From Ignavibacteriales bacterium (GTDB taxonomy: Bacteria; Bacteroidota; Ignavibacteria; Ignavibacteriales; Ignavibacteriaceae), in contig CP054182.1 of the NCBI GenBank assembly GCA_015709675.1, positions 1,901,448 through 1,965,447 of the forward strand: 64,000 bases of DNA, in the 5' to 3' direction. Numbering within the stretch: position 1 is the first letter of the stretch; each line of letters begins with the position of its first letter. Below are positions 1 to 8,687 of the stretch, one piece after another. The notes below the pieces were generated by a model, which worked only from the letters and a program-made list of their open reading frames with translations, had not been told where the DNA came from and made no database searches. Both the position numbers and the translations under genes were made by a program.

Positions 1-1697
1 GTTTCCTGGCTTCAAAAAAAATCAGGCATGCAGTCCTTTCTCCCGGCTCAAGAAACACTCCCCTTACTTTTGCCGCTGCCGGCAATAAAAAGATTTCAAC
101 ATATTCTTTAATAGATGAACGGGCTGCAGGTTTTTTTGCCTCCGGTCTTGCACGCAGCACAAAAAAACCGGTTATCCTGATCTGCACCTCAGGAACTGCC
201 GCGGCGGAGTATCTGCCGGCAGTTATTGAATCATTCTTTCAGAAAATACCCCTTATCGTTATAACCGCTGACCGGCCTGCTAAACTACGTGGAACAGGAG
301 CCAATCAGACGATTTATCAGAACAATATATACGGAGATCATGTCATTAAGGCATGGGATGTTCCACAGCCGGAGCCTGATCAGCGCTATGCAAGAAAATG
401 GTCCGGAGTTTTGGGTGAACTTTCTGATTTGATTGACCGGGGGCTTAACGGGCCGGTGCATCTGAATCTTCAGTTTGATAAACCATTTGAACCGGATGCT
501 TTTACGGATAATCTCGCTGCAGCAGAAATACGTATGCTGAAAAAATCACTGCGGATTACCAGCAAGTCAGGAAAAAAGCTTCCTCCTGCCTATAAAATGT
601 CTTCTGAACTGAATAAGAAAATTACCTCTGTATTCCATTTTGTAATTTTCTGCGGTCCGGATGCGGTAAAAAGCAAAGAAGATTCAGCATATATCGGCCG
701 GCTGGCTGATGCATTTGGAGCACCGGTTTTGTGTGATGCATTCTCCGGCATCAGCAAGCAGCATCAGAGCAGGCATACATTTCATTCATTTCATTTATAT
801 GCCGGAAATCTTATAAGTGAAATAAAACCTGATATCATCTTTCAGTTTGGAAATCTTCCTGTTTCAAAAGCGGGGGAGGAAATTCTTTCGATGAAAGGTG
901 TTACAAGAGTTGTTGTCAACAGGGAAGGGGAGAAGAGGGGAGATTACGGTAACACGGCAATTGTCTGCACGGCTGATATAGCGTCATTTGCTAAAGAGAC
1001 CATCAGAGCAGCAAAGAATAAGAAATTCTCTGATACAAGTTATTATGAACGGATACATGCACTTGAGCAGGCGGCGGAAGAAGCCAAACGTCACAGTCTG
1101 GAGAGTATTCTGTTTACTGAAGCGGAAATCATTAAAACCGTTGCTGAAAACTGCACTTCCCGCAATCTGCTGATGATTGGGAACTCAATGCCCCCAAGGG
1201 ATCTGGATTATATATCCGGTCTTATCAGAGGCAGTTTGAACCTGTTTCATAACCGCGGGGCAAGTGGTATTGACGGGATTATTGCATCCGCCGCGGGGAT
1301 AGCAGCCGGAAGTGTATCAAGAACGTTTCTGATAATCGGGGATGTATCATTCTTTTATGACCTTACCTCACTGCAGATTATTAAACAAAACAATCTGAAT
1401 CTGACCATTGTGCTTCTGAACAACGGAGGAGGAAAGATCTTTGAGATGCTGCCGGTTAAAAGATTCCCAGAGATGATTCGGCAGTATTATCATACACCGG
1501 CAGGAGTAAATTACCGTAAACTGATTTCCGCTTTTGATATCCGTTATGACAATCCGAAATCAGTTAGCGAACTTACAGAAGTCTTGGGCAGGAGAATTAC
1601 GGGATGCAATGTGATTGAGTGTAAGACTTCGATTAAAGATACCATCCGCCTGAGAAAAGCAGCGGAAGAAAAGTTTTCTTCGAATCTTATAGTGTAA
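1..1697 (+). CDS. menD: MenD, SEPHCHC synthase (5' end outside window)
   Basis: Thiamine-diphosphate enzyme joining 2-oxoglutarate-derived succinic semialdehyde to isochorismate, an early step of menaquinone synthesis in the cytoplasm. The reading frame (codons from base 3) is open from the window edge to the stop, giving about 564 residues; MenD is usually 550-580, so only some 15-20 N-terminal residues are missing. Seen motifs: LSPGSRNTPLT close to the N-terminus, the substrate/cofactor region DERAAGFFASGLA, CTSGTAAAEYLPAVIE, and in the C-terminal third the ThDP-binding stretch IIGDVSFFYDLTSL followed by LNNGGGKIFEML. The TTG at 411 is internal and is not the start. The remaining men genes lie 57 kb away on the other strand, so the pathway is split; menF would be expected just upstream, outside the window. 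The identification is firm. Confidence 0.95.
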   Translation, partial: FLASKKIRHAVLSPGSRNTPLTFAAAGNKKISTYSLIDERAAGFFASGLARSTKKPVILICTSGTAAAEYLPAVIESFFQKIPLIVITADRPAKLRGTGANQTIYQNNIYGDHVIKAWDVPQPEPDQRYARKWSGVLGELSDLIDRGLNGPVHLNLQFDKPFEPDAFTDNLAAAEIRMLKKSLRITSKSGKKLPPAYKMSSELNKKITSVFHFVIFCGPDAVKSKEDSAYIGRLADAFGAPVLCDAFSGISKQHQSRHTFHSFHLYAGNLISEIKPDIIFQFGNLPVSKAGEEILSMKGVTRVVVNREGEKRGDYGNTAIVCTADIASFAKETIRAAKNKKFSDTSYYERIHALEQAAEEAKRHSLESILFTEAEIIKTVAENCTSRNLLMIGNSMPPRDLDYISGLIRGSLNLFHNRGASGIDGIIASAAGIAAGSVSRTFLIIGDVSFFYDLTSLQIIKQNNLNLTIVLLNNGGGKIFEMLPVKRFPEMIRQYYHTPAGVNYRKLISAFDIRYDNPKSVSELTEVLGRRITGCNVIECKTSIKDTIRLRKAAEEKFSSNLIV

Positions 1698-1713
1698 GGG
1701 ATTAACAAATAAT

Positions 1714-1961
1714 CTATGACCGCGTTGCGGTCAGGGGGGCGTTATGGGGATCTGATGTTTCTACCAATCTATGACCACTCTGTGGTCATAGGGAAATTTG
1801 AACCCGGAGGGTTCACAGCTTGGTAGAGCCGATTGCCCGCCCACAACCAGATTGAACCCGGAGGGTTCACAGCTTGGTAGAACCGATTGCCCACCCACAA
1901 CCCACCCGAATCCGGAGGATTCGTAAATTGAACGTGCAATGATGTTATATATCGGTTGAAT
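1714..1961. repeat. Hairpin-rich repeat segment, copy 1
   Basis: Contains short perfect hairpins with 3-nt loops: TGACCGC/GCGGTCA (1717-1733), CTATGACCAC/GTGGTCATAG (1769-1791), GAACCC/GGGTTC (1800-1814 and 1854-1868) and GAATCC/GGATTC (1908-1922). They are joined by conserved connectors such as GATGTTTCTACCAAT and CACAGCTTGGTAGA. The segment is repeated at 1971-2163. An internal duplication of the GAACCC hairpin plus connector makes this copy about 55 bp longer than copy 2. Confidence 0.85.
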
Positions 1962-1970
1962 TTTTTAAAT

Positions 1971-2163
1971 CTATGACCGCTCTGCGGTCAGGGCGGTGTT
2001 ATGGGAATCTGATGTTTCTACCAATATATGACCACTCTGTGGTCAGGAGGAAATTGAACCCGGAGGGTTCACAGCTTGGTAGAGCCGATTGCCCCCCAAC
2101 AACCCACCCGAATCCGGAGAGTTCGCAAATTGAAGGTGCAATGATGTTATATATCGATTGAAA
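1971..2163. repeat. Hairpin-rich repeat segment, copy 2
   Basis: Divergent direct copy of 1714-1961 with the same order of elements: TGACCGC hairpin (1974-1990), TTTCTACCAAT connector, TGACCAC hairpin (2029-2045), GAACCC hairpin (2056-2070), TTGGTAGAGCCGATTGCC connector, and an imperfect GAATCC hairpin (2110-2124). It ends in the shared ATGATGTTATATATCG. Confidence 0.85.
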
Positions 2164-2204
2164 TATCGATTCGGGTTTAGGAGGTGGGAATGAATGTCGT
2201 CTTC

Positions 2205-2450
2205 TATTAACGGGTCACCCGCGCTGCGGGTTCAGGAATTGATCATTTTCGTTGTTTGCTATTAACGGGTCGCCGCTACGCGGCTCATTCCTTTGGGGTG
2301 ATGATGGCTGTTATTAATATGTCATCGCTACGCGGCTGCTGCGGGATTTGCTTTAGCGGAAGTTATTAATATGTCGCCCTGACTCGTCGGGGTTGTGGGA
2401 TGACTGTGATTTTGAATGTTATTAATATATCGCGGCAGTGAGGTTCAGTA
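2205..2450. repeat. TATTAA-hairpin array, period about 52-56 bp
   Basis: Five units start with TATTAA at 2205, 2260, 2312, 2364 and 2420 (spacings 55, 52, 52, 56). Most continue as TATTAAYRKGTC followed by a small hairpin whose sequence differs per unit: ACCCGC/GCGGGT (2217-2231), GCCGC/GCGGC (2272-2284), then CCCTGA/TCGGGG with a G-T pair in the fourth. The third and fifth units are decayed. Confidence 0.75.
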
Positions 2451-2462
2451 AAATTCTTCATT

Positions 2463-2494
2463 TTTCATTGTCCATTGTCCATTATCCATTCTTC
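2463..2494. repeat. AT-rich short-period repeat (TCCATTGTCCATT type)
   Basis: Three imperfect 7-8 bp repeats of the form TCCATTG/TCCATTA just before the terminator at 2514. Related short-period AT-rich tracts occur in six other intergenic gaps of this window. Confidence 0.6.
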
Positions 2495-2513
2495 CTTTCC
2501 TATTCCTAATTAA

Positions 2514-2553
2514 AAAAAATGCCGTCCCGGAAAAAACCGGAACGGCATTTTTT
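2514..2553 (-). terminator. Rho-independent terminator
   Basis: Stem AAAAATGCCGTCCCGG / CCGGAACGGCATTTTT with one mismatch and an AAAAAA loop, flanked by A- and T-runs. It lies directly after the stop of the leftward PorE-like gene. The symmetric runs could also let it work on transcripts from the left. Confidence 0.85.
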
Positions 2554-2570
2554 GTTTAAGCTAATAAAGC

Positions 2571-4997
2571 TTAGAAGGTAACTCCGAGACGGAATCCCAT
2601 GTAATCTATAACATCACCTGAGTTGATGAACAGACCACCCTGGAACATGCCCCAGCGGGCATTCACTCCGAGACGGAGATAAGATGCGTTCTCAATAGTG
2701 TCGGATTTAAGTCCTTCAATATTATAAGCCACATCGTAACCGAGTGTGAATCCGGCAAGCTCATGCTTGTAACGGAGCCCTACCGGTATATCCATATAGA
2801 GGGCAGCATCGTCAATGTTTGAGTATTTCCAGACATTGGCATCAATACCATAAAGGAGGCTGATATCATGTCCAAACCAGTCATAGAAACTCCAGAAATA
2901 GTTGAGGCCAAATCCGCCGCCCCAGTCTACGTTATCTGGTACACCAAAATAATAGTGGAGGAAGAATTCATCTCCTTCACCCATATCAAAGTGAATACCT
3001 GCTCCGGTAAAGCCGCTGTTATCAGCGTTTAGTCCGAAGTTCAGCAGATGAGCGGAGAAGCCGCCAAGAATTTCATTGGAAGGACCGAAATCAATGTCAT
3101 CCCAGTTGGTTTTGGTTGATTTCTTGTAAAGCGGTTTGTCGGCGAAGAAATATGCTTCGTTGGTACAAGGGCTTCCTGAGGGGAGTCCGCCGATATCAGC
3201 AGCATAACGGAGAGCTGCAAGTATATCAAACTTTGCATCTTCTTTTTTCTGTTCTTTGGTTGGTTCTTCAGTAACCACTTCACCGCCTTCTTTTTCAGGG
3301 ATGATCTGGGTTACTTTTACTTCAACACGTCTGTTCTGTGCTTTTCCTTCCGGAGTGCTGTTGTCAGCAATCGGGAATTTTTCGCCGTAGCCAACTGCAT
3401 TGATGCGGTCGGACGGAACTCCTTTGTTTACAAGATACTGTTTTACAGAGTTAACACGGTCCTGAGAAAGCTTTTCATTTGCTTCGTCACTTCCGTCGCT
3501 GTCAGTATGTCCGCCGAGCTCAATAACGATTGCGCTTCTGGTGAGAATGTCAAACAGTTTATCGAGTTCTACGCGTGATTCATCTTTCAGAGTTGCTTTG
3601 CCTGAATCAAAATAGATATTCTTCAGCTCGAACTTAAGACCAACCTGGATCTTCTGAAGAGTGAAGTCTTTTCTTCCTGCCTCATCCTTTACACCCTTCA
3701 GATTCAGTTCTGATGATGTATAAAGGAATCCTCTCATATCAATACTGATGAAGTATTCAATTCCGTAGGGGAGCGTGGTGCTATAGTTGCCGTCAAAACT
3801 GCTGCTGGTTGCAGTAGCAATTTCTTTTCCGGTTGCTTTGTCAAAGAAGTGAATGATAGCCGGAACAGGTTTGCCGTCTTCATCTGAAACTTTACCATAG
3901 ATGGTATATACCTTTTCAGGTCTCATATCATCAGGCAGTTCGAAGTAATAGATATCGGTTTCGCCCTGGTGACCGTCACCTGCTTCTTTTACGTAATAAG
4001 CAACATCACCGGAAGCGGGGATTGAAAAGTCAATTTCATCACCCGGGGTGTTGATATATTTACCGAGGTTAACGGGCTTTGACCACTCAGTCCAGCCGTC
4101 ACCGGTTCTCTTTGAGTAGAAAAGATCAAGACCTCCGAGACCGCCATGGCCGTTTGAAGCAAAGTAGAGAGTCTTTCCGTCTGCAGCCAGGAAGGGATAA
4201 TACTCATTCTGTGAGGTATTGATGGTTCTTCCGAGATTAAGGGGCTTGGTCCATCCGTTTTCGGTGAGCTGGCTGACGTATATATCAGAAGCACCGACGA
4301 TGTCAGAGCGTCCTGAGGCAACAAAAAGAAGGGTCTTTCCGTCAGGGCCGAGGTTTGCCTGTGTTTCCCACTTGCTGGAGTTGATGCTTCCGCCAAGGTT
4401 ACAGGGGATGGTCCAGCGTTCGCCTTTCTTTACGATATAGAAAAGGTCACCGCCGCCGAAGCTTCCTTCGTAGTTGCCGAATGCGATAGCATAGCTTTCG
4501 TCATAGGCAATTGCGAGTATATCTTCGTGAGTTTCGGTATTAAACTGCGGGCCAAAGTTATATGCTTTGCCCCAGCTTCCGTCACTCTGCTTCTTTGATA
4601 CCCATGTATCTTCGCCGCCATAACCGCCTGGTCTGTCATAACCGGTGAAGTAGAGGGTTTTTCCGTCAGGTGAAACTCTAGGAAAGTATTCGCCTGAGGC
4701 TGAGTTGACGTTGCTGCCAAGATTTGCAATCTTCACAGGCTTGTCATCTCTCAGGAGCAAGTCAATTACATCCTGATAATATGCCTTGTCGGCATTGGGG
4801 TCTGCATCGAGGTAATCGCGGTATGCCTGTGCGGCTTCCTCGAACTTTTGCTGCTTAATCAGAACAGTTGCCATATCAAGATACAAAGAGGCAGCCTTCA
4901 CGGTAGCATCGGATTTATCTCCGCGGCCGGAAGTGCCCTTGGCCTCAATGGCGCTGATCAGAATAAACGGCAGAAGAAAAAACAAGAACTTCTTCAT
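2571..4997 (-). CDS. PorE-like OmpA-family protein with beta-propeller and C-terminal barrel-like region
   Basis: 808 residues. A signal peptide (MKKFLFFLLPFILISAIEA) is followed by a TPR-like helical segment (about 35-75), a PD40/WD40-like beta-propeller (about 85-350; repeated SPDGKTLYFTG and GPDGKTLLFVA strands), a carboxypeptidase-regulatory-like domain (about 370-445), and an OmpA_C peptidoglycan-binding domain (about 465-585) with IYFDSGKATL, GGHTDSDG and NRRVEVKV. This TPR-propeller-CRD-OmpA order is that of PorE, the T9SS component thought to link the secretion machinery to peptidoglycan. Unlike PorE as I know it, a further 190 residues follow; they alternate aromatic and polar strands and end in Phe, like an outer-membrane barrel. 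T9SS cargo is encoded at 32462 and 55811. An RBS-like GGAG lies 8 nt before the ATG. Monocistronic, with its own terminator. An ordinary OmpA/PD40 structural protein is the alternative. Confidence 0.8.
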   Translation of the reverse strand: MKKFLFFLLPFILISAIEAKGTSGRGDKSDATVKAASLYLDMATVLIKQQKFEEAAQAYRDYLDADPNADKAYYQDVIDLLLRDDKPVKIANLGSNVNSASGEYFPRVSPDGKTLYFTGYDRPGGYGGEDTWVSKKQSDGSWGKAYNFGPQFNTETHEDILAIAYDESYAIAFGNYEGSFGGGDLFYIVKKGERWTIPCNLGGSINSSKWETQANLGPDGKTLLFVASGRSDIVGASDIYVSQLTENGWTKPLNLGRTINTSQNEYYPFLAADGKTLYFASNGHGGLGGLDLFYSKRTGDGWTEWSKPVNLGKYINTPGDEIDFSIPASGDVAYYVKEAGDGHQGETDIYYFELPDDMRPEKVYTIYGKVSDEDGKPVPAIIHFFDKATGKEIATATSSSFDGNYSTTLPYGIEYFISIDMRGFLYTSSELNLKGVKDEAGRKDFTLQKIQVGLKFELKNIYFDSGKATLKDESRVELDKLFDILTRSAIVIELGGHTDSDGSDEANEKLSQDRVNSVKQYLVNKGVPSDRINAVGYGEKFPIADNSTPEGKAQNRRVEVKVTQIIPEKEGGEVVTEEPTKEQKKEDAKFDILAALRYAADIGGLPSGSPCTNEAYFFADKPLYKKSTKTNWDDIDFGPSNEILGGFSAHLLNFGLNADNSGFTGAGIHFDMGEGDEFFLHYYFGVPDNVDWGGGFGLNYFWSFYDWFGHDISLLYGIDANVWKYSNIDDAALYMDIPVGLRYKHELAGFTLGYDVAYNIEGLKSDTIENASYLRLGVNARWGMFQGGLFINSGDVIDYMGFRLGVTF

Positions 4998-5114
4998 TGT
5001 GTCTCCGTTTGTTGTTATGTGTTTATTAGTTATCAGTAATTATCGTTTGGACTAATACACAAAATCGTAAAAGTGTAACCCTTATTATACCACACTGCCA
5101 TCAATATGTTTCCG

Positions 5115-6263
5115 CTATATCTTTATAAAGATTTTCTTAGCGTAAAAAATCCACATAATGCCGAGCCAGAGCAGCACATAAAAGAGTGCAAAGGCAAAAG
5201 ATGCATTAATGGGGGGGAAGTATGGCGTAAAAAAGGATTCATAGATATAGCCTTTCAGCGTGATAACCTCGCCGGGAACTTTTTCCCAGCGGATGATGGA
5301 CATCATGCGGGCCATAATTCCTGAAAGAAAGAATACGGTTATCGCGTTTGAACCATAAACCAGAAACGGCTTGATCCAGAACGTATAACCTTTCATGTCA
5401 ATCAGCCAGTAGCACATCGCGAAGAAGTGCAGTGCCAGGCCTGTTGTATATAATACGTATGAACTTGTCCAGATGTTTTTATTCATTGGGAACGCCAGAT
5501 CCCAGAATAAACCAAGGACTACAGAAAAATTTGCAAATACGAAAATCCAGATAACCTTGGTCATCTTGTCATTATCGGAAAGGAGCCAGTATCCAAGAAA
5601 AATTCCGCTGAGAGTGGTGGCTATTGCAGGAATTGTTGAAAGGATGCCTTCAGGGTCCCACACTTTTGTTGCTGACCAGAGATGCCCCTGCAGCAGAAGG
5701 TTGTCTATATATGCCGCAAGGTTGGTAGTTGGTTCAAGATTCGCGTAGCCAACACCGGGCACGGGAATCAGTGTCATCAATGCCCAGTATAGCAAAAGGA
5801 AAAATGCGGCTATACCTACCTGCGTTTTAAGTGATGTTTTCAGGAACAACAGCGCTGCAATCAGATAGACCACGCCAATTCGCTGAAGCACTCCGGGAAT
5901 TCTTATCTTTGAGGGATCAAGCCACTCACCGGTGTTAAAATTGTAAAAGGGGAAAGTTGCCAGGATGATTCCGAGTCCGAATAAAATTAACGCTCTTCGG
6001 ATAATCTGTATTATGAGCTGTTTTTGAGAGTCTCCGCGTTCTTTTCTTTTCTTCATGGAGTAGGTGATGGCAACACCAACGATAAAAAGGAAGAAGGGGA
6101 AAATCAGGTCGGTAGGAGTACAACCGTGCCAAGGCGCATGCTTCAGCGGCGGATAAATGGTGCTCCAGGTACCAGGGTTATTTACAAGCACCATCCCTGC
6201 TATGGTTATTCCCCTGAACACGTCGAGCGAAACCAAGCGCTCTGTCTTAACTGGTTCATTCAT
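5115..6263 (-). CDS. NagX/DUF5009-type transmembrane acyltransferase
   Basis: About 382 residues with some ten hydrophobic segments. The N-terminal signature is RLVSLDVFRGITIAGMVLVN, followed by HAPWHGCTPTDLIFPFFLF, as in the heparan-alpha-glucosaminide N-acetyltransferase-like (NagX, YeiB-related) family, which moves acetyl groups across membranes onto glucosamine-type sugars. The open frame extends upstream to 6425, but the extra 54 residues are poorly conserved-looking and lack the family start; I place the start at the ATG at 6263, immediately before NEPVKTERLVSLD. Upstream Shine-Dalgarno is weak. It is divergent from the aldehyde dehydrogenase and not obviously in an operon. The sugar substrate cannot be read from the sequence. 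Confidence 0.8.
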   Translation of the reverse strand: MNEPVKTERLVSLDVFRGITIAGMVLVNNPGTWSTIYPPLKHAPWHGCTPTDLIFPFFLFIVGVAITYSMKKRKERGDSQKQLIIQIIRRALILFGLGIILATFPFYNFNTGEWLDPSKIRIPGVLQRIGVVYLIAALLFLKTSLKTQVGIAAFFLLLYWALMTLIPVPGVGYANLEPTTNLAAYIDNLLLQGHLWSATKVWDPEGILSTIPAIATTLSGIFLGYWLLSDNDKMTKVIWIFVFANFSVVLGLFWDLAFPMNKNIWTSSYVLYTTGLALHFFAMCYWLIDMKGYTFWIKPFLVYGSNAITVFFLSGIMARMMSIIRWEKVPGEVITLKGYIYESFFTPYFPPINASFAFALFYVLLWLGIMWIFYAKKIFIKI

Positions 6264-6446
6264 AGGGGCGTAATTTAGCACAAACAATGCAAAAAACAAC
6301 AAATTAAAAGGATTTCCGTAAATAAAAAATATAATCGGTGAACGATAAAAATGAATGAAATCAAGCACTAGGGATTTCTTGAATTTTGCCGTAATTCGGA
6401 ATATATTTGAAACATTGAATAACATTATTAACTCGCGCAGACGACC

Positions 6447-8036
6447 ATGACACTTCAGGATAATGATCTCCTTTCCGTTCAGGAAGCCCGGAACTTAGCC
6501 CTCGCGGCAAAAGAGGCTCAAAAAGAGTATAAACACTTCACACAGGAGCAGGTTGACCGCATCGTTAAAGCCATGGCGGATGCGGGATACGCACAGGCGG
6601 AGCGGCTCGCAAAACTGGCTGCTGAGGAGAGCGGATTCGGAAAATGGCAGGATAAGGTCATCAAGAATCAGTTCGGCACCCGGAATGTGTATGAGTCAAT
6701 TAAAGACCTGAAAACAGTCGGTGTGATCGAATCACTGCATGGCGGTAAGCTGCTTAAAATAGCAGAGCCAATGGGGGTTGTTGCGGCACTGGTACCTTCG
6801 ACCAACCCGACCTCCACGGCAATGTTTAAGATCCTTATATCCCTGAAGGCCCGCAATTCCGTAGTTATCTCTCCTCATCCCAAGACGGCAAAGTGCACTT
6901 TTGATGCCGCTATGGTTCTTTGTGACGCTGCCGAAAAAGCCGGGGCCCCCAGAGGATTGATTCAATGTATGAAGAATCCGACCCTGGAGGGAACCAGTGA
7001 ATTAATGAAGAACAAAAATATCGCCGTAATTCTTGCCACCGGAAGCAACCCGATGGTCAGAGCAGCATACAGTTCAGGAAAGCCTGCTTACGGAGTAGGG
7101 GCCGGAAACGTGCCTGCATTTATTGAAAAATCTGCCAATTACAAAAAGGCGGTTGCGGATATTCTATACGGTACAACTTTTGATAATGGCACGCTCTGTT
7201 CATCTGAACAGGCAATCGTATGTGACAGAACCATCCGCGAACAGGTAATTAAAGAATGTAAAGAGCAGGGGGGATATTTTGTTAATGCTGAAGAGAAAAA
7301 AAAGCTTTCGGGTTATATACTGAAGGATAAAGGGCTCAACGCAGATATTGTTGGAAAGCCCGCACCATGGATTGCGCAGCACGCAGGATTTAACGTCCCC
7401 GAAAATACCCGGGTCCTTATCGCGGAGTGCAGTGAAGTGGGTAAGCACGAACCACTTTCCGTGGAAAAACTTTCACCCATACTTGCCTTTTATACCGTTG
7501 ACGGCTGGCTTGAAGGATGCCACAAGTGCATTGATTTGCTGCAATTCGGCGGTATTGGACACACGATGGTAATCCATTCCAATGATTCGGATATCATCAT
7601 GAAATTTGCTCTTGAGAAACCTGCATTCAGGATTCTGGTTAATACCGTTTCCTCTGTAGGGGCAGTCGGATATACAACTGCACTGATGCCCTCAATGACG
7701 CTCGGTCCCGGAACCTGGGGAGGTTCAATCATATCAGAAAATGTTACCGCAAAACATCTGCTGAATTACAAACATCTGGCATTTGAGGTGAATCCTGTAA
7801 ATCCTGGGCAGACGCTTACATCAATTGGAAGCAGCAGTGCGGTATCATCGTCAGTACCAAAGAGTTTTATTGATGAAATAGAAGACCGACTGAGGGCCCG
7901 TGCCGGCAACAAACCTGTGCAACAGGATTACAGCATTCCGGAGAAAAAGGAAACCAAACCCGCGGCAAACAAAGCATACGGAGAAGGAATCTCAGAAGAA
8001 GAAATTCAGAAGATCATCAAGGGGTTTAAGGTTTAG
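6447..8036 (+). CDS. CoA-acylating aldehyde dehydrogenase
   Basis: 529 residues of the acylating aldehyde dehydrogenase family (acetaldehyde/propionaldehyde/sulfoacetaldehyde dehydrogenases, also the N-terminal half of AdhE). It would oxidise an aldehyde to acyl-CoA with NAD and CoA, or the reverse. Seen: [17 protein letters not shown], the nucleotide-contact region [20 protein letters not shown], and the catalytic cysteine at residue 251 in [10 protein letters not shown]. The last ~50 residues are a Lys/Pro/Ala-rich linker followed by a short amphipathic helix ([14 protein letters not shown]) outside the catalytic fold. No partner gene (alcohol dehydrogenase, phosphotransacylase, microcompartment shell) is adjacent, so the substrate stays open. 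No clear Shine-Dalgarno. Codon use is like the neighbours. Confidence 0.88.
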   Translation: MTLQDNDLLSVQEARNLALAAKEAQKEYKHFTQEQVDRIVKAMADAGYAQAERLAKLAAEESGFGKWQDKVIKNQFGTRNVYESIKDLKTVGVIESLHGGKLLKIAEPMGVVAALVPSTNPTSTAMFKILISLKARNSVVISPHPKTAKCTFDAAMVLCDAAEKAGAPRGLIQCMKNPTLEGTSELMKNKNIAVILATGSNPMVRAAYSSGKPAYGVGAGNVPAFIEKSANYKKAVADILYGTTFDNGTLCSSEQAIVCDRTIREQVIKECKEQGGYFVNAEEKKKLSGYILKDKGLNADIVGKPAPWIAQHAGFNVPENTRVLIAECSEVGKHEPLSVEKLSPILAFYTVDGWLEGCHKCIDLLQFGGIGHTMVIHSNDSDIIMKFALEKPAFRILVNTVSSVGAVGYTTALMPSMTLGPGTWGGSIISENVTAKHLLNYKHLAFEVNPVNPGQTLTSIGSSSAVSSSVPKSFIDEIEDRLRARAGNKPVQQDYSIPEKKETKPAANKAYGEGISEEEIQKIIKGFKV

Positions 8037-8105
8037 CAAGATTTCCGGGGACAGAACACCCGTGCAAAGAGGCCAAGACATAAAGGGGGAGTATGAAAAT
8101 TTTTT

Positions 8106-8175
8106 GTAGAGACGTTGCAATCGCCGCCGTGAACATATATCGGTTGCAAAATTTTAACGGCGATTGCAGCGTCTC
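8106..8175. repeat. Type A 70-bp inverted repeat, copy 1
   Basis: Begins GTAGAGACGTTGCAATCGCC and ends CGGCGATTGCAGCGTCTC; the arms pair over about 24 bp around an AT-rich loop. First element of the array, not preceded by a type C element. Confidence 0.9.
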
Positions 8176-8243
8176 AGACCCATCAAAGGCAAACCGTGAA
8201 GATTACAATATCTCAGACCCGTCAAAGGCAAACCTTCGTGCGG
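8172..8243. repeat. Type B direct-repeat tract (2 units)
   Basis: Two units of about 39 bp starting TCTCAGACCCRTCAAAGGCA. The unit's first bases overlap the right end of the type A element. Confidence 0.8.
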
Positions 8244-8273
8244 GTTCACAAATCGTCCCACATATTCGCCCAT

Positions 8274-8430
8274 GAGACGCCGCAAATGCAAAACATCCAT
8301 GAAAATAAAACATCCGGTTAGCATTTGCGACGTCTTTACAAAGGACACATCCGGTTTTTCGTAGAGACGTTGCAATCGCCGCCGTGAATATATATCGGTT
8401 GCGGAATTCTCACGGCGATTGCAGCGTCTC
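8274..8430. repeat. 157-bp C-linker-A block 1
   Basis: Type C inverted repeat 8274-8335 (62 bp; GAGACGCCGCAAATGC...GCATTTGCGACGTCT), a 25-bp linker, and type A inverted repeat 8361-8430 (70 bp). The outer ends are CTGAGACG-like on both sides (CATGAGACG at this copy's left end). Three other blocks have exactly the same length. Confidence 0.9.
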
Positions 8431-8500
8431 AGACCCGTCAAAGGCAAACCGCGATGTTCCAGCGTCTCAGACCCGTCAAAGGAAAACCGCGAAGATTACA
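8427..8500. repeat. Type B direct-repeat tract (2 units)
   Basis: Two units of about 38 bp (TCTCAGACCCGTCAAAGG...), the first ending GATGTTCCAGCG, the second decaying into ACATCACACAAAACCC before the next block. Confidence 0.8.
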
Positions 8501-8530
8501 TCACACAAAACCCGCCACATGTTTTGCCCT

Positions 8531-8687
8531 GAGACGCCGCAAATGCAAAACATCCATGTAAATAAAACATCCGGTTAGCATTTGCGACGTCTTTACAAAG
8601 GACACGTCCGATTTTTTGTAGAGACGTTGCAATCGCCGCCACGGATATATACAGGCCTCCGAATTTTCACGGCGATTGCAGCGTCTC
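8531..8687. repeat. 157-bp C-linker-A block 2
   Basis: Type C 8531-8592, linker 8593-8617, type A 8618-8687. The type A loop differs (ACGGATATATACAGGCCTCCG) while total length and arms are preserved. Confidence 0.9.

Larger units (their letters stand above)
1698..2510. other. Gene-free intergenic block of palindromic repeats
   Basis: About 800 bp without a supportable gene between menD (rightward) and the PorE-like gene (leftward). It holds a duplicated hairpin-rich segment (1714-2163), a roughly 54-bp-period TATTAA/hairpin array (2205-2450) and an AT-rich microsatellite-like motif. The only open frame, 62 codons at 1973, runs through the repeats and has no protein-like character. Confidence 0.8.

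Noticed and set aside
1973-2161. 62-codon ORF in the hairpin repeat region
   Set aside because: It lies entirely within the duplicated repeat and has no protein-like composition.
5115-6425. Longer start (6425) for the NagX-like acyltransferase
   Set aside because: The extra 54 residues are Phe-rich without the family N-terminus; MNEPVKTERLVSLDVFRG is the natural beginning.
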